Source: Casuarina equisetifolia (taxonomy: Eukaryota > Streptophyta > Magnoliopsida > Fagales > Casuarinaceae). From it: a DNA stretch of 64,000 nt. The first letter of the stretch is position 1. Every line of letters starts with the position of its first letter. A program made the position numbers and the translations under genes. Location of the stretch: assembly GCA_028551475.1 (NCBI GenBank), contig CM052357.1, positions 23,788,451 through 23,852,450 on the forward strand, read 5' to 3'. The notes under the pieces were generated by a model. The model saw only the letters and a list, made by a program, of their open reading frames with translations, had not been told where the DNA came from and ran no database searches. This document shows positions 61,105-64,000 of this stretch, one piece after another.

Positions 61105-64000
<2,896 letters not shown>

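Overview
This window is nuclear DNA from a flowering plant, most likely a woody eudicot. The evidence is AT-rich intergenic DNA, GT-AG introns, a plastid-targeted MEP-pathway enzyme, plant-only families (ACD6/ITN1-type ankyrin proteins, SRO, DUF1645) and decayed Ty1/copia, LINE and SINE elements. I saw no prokaryotic or organellar gene content. The species cannot be fixed from the sequence.

Layout. 0-5.8 kb: a CT microsatellite, diverged duplicated segments and a two-exon gene for a small, probably secreted peptide (84 aa). 5.8-9.1 kb: an equilibrative nucleoside transporter (ENT) pseudogene with nine recognisable exons, two nonsense codons and one frameshift. 9.9-11.2 kb: a 5'-truncated LINE with a target-site duplication, followed by a stray copy of an intron of the DXR gene that lies 17 kb downstream. 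11.9-23.4 kb: a tandem pair of ACD6/ITN1-like ankyrin-PGG membrane protein genes with the same six-exon structure. Copy A is dead (nonsense codon in exon 1, copia fragment inside exon 6). Copy B is intact (718 aa). 26.2-31.8 kb: a complete 12-exon DXR gene (471 aa). 37.6-38.5 kb: a single-exon DUF1645 gene on the minus strand. 44.6-46.7 kb: an SRO5-like gene (minus), head-to-head with an ERdj2/Sec63 gene (48.5-53.2 kb, plus, 10 coding exons, 684 aa). 54.8-60.5 kb: a SINE-like insertion and a decayed but structurally complete copia element. 61.1-64.0 kb: the last exons of an ATM-like PI3K-related kinase (minus), running off the right edge.

The functional genes do not form a pathway. DXR acts in plastid isoprenoid synthesis, ERdj2 in ER protein translocation, SRO5 in stress signalling, ATM in the DNA-damage response and the ankyrin-PGG protein probably in defence or stress signalling at membranes. 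The most informative features concern genome dynamics. They include a LINE insertion whose empty site survives in a paralogous repeat, and an unlinked copy of a DXR intron. A long TC microsatellite abuts a 5' splice site in both ankyrin paralogues. A 78-nt DXR intron is in frame and stop-free, and a copia element is flanked on both sides by the same ~135-150 bp segment. I found no clear-cut new multi-gene system. The least-described coding candidate is the small secreted peptide gene at 1.2-2.6 kb.

All exon boundaries were inferred by eye from reading frame, GT-AG sites and family knowledge. UTR limits are approximate.
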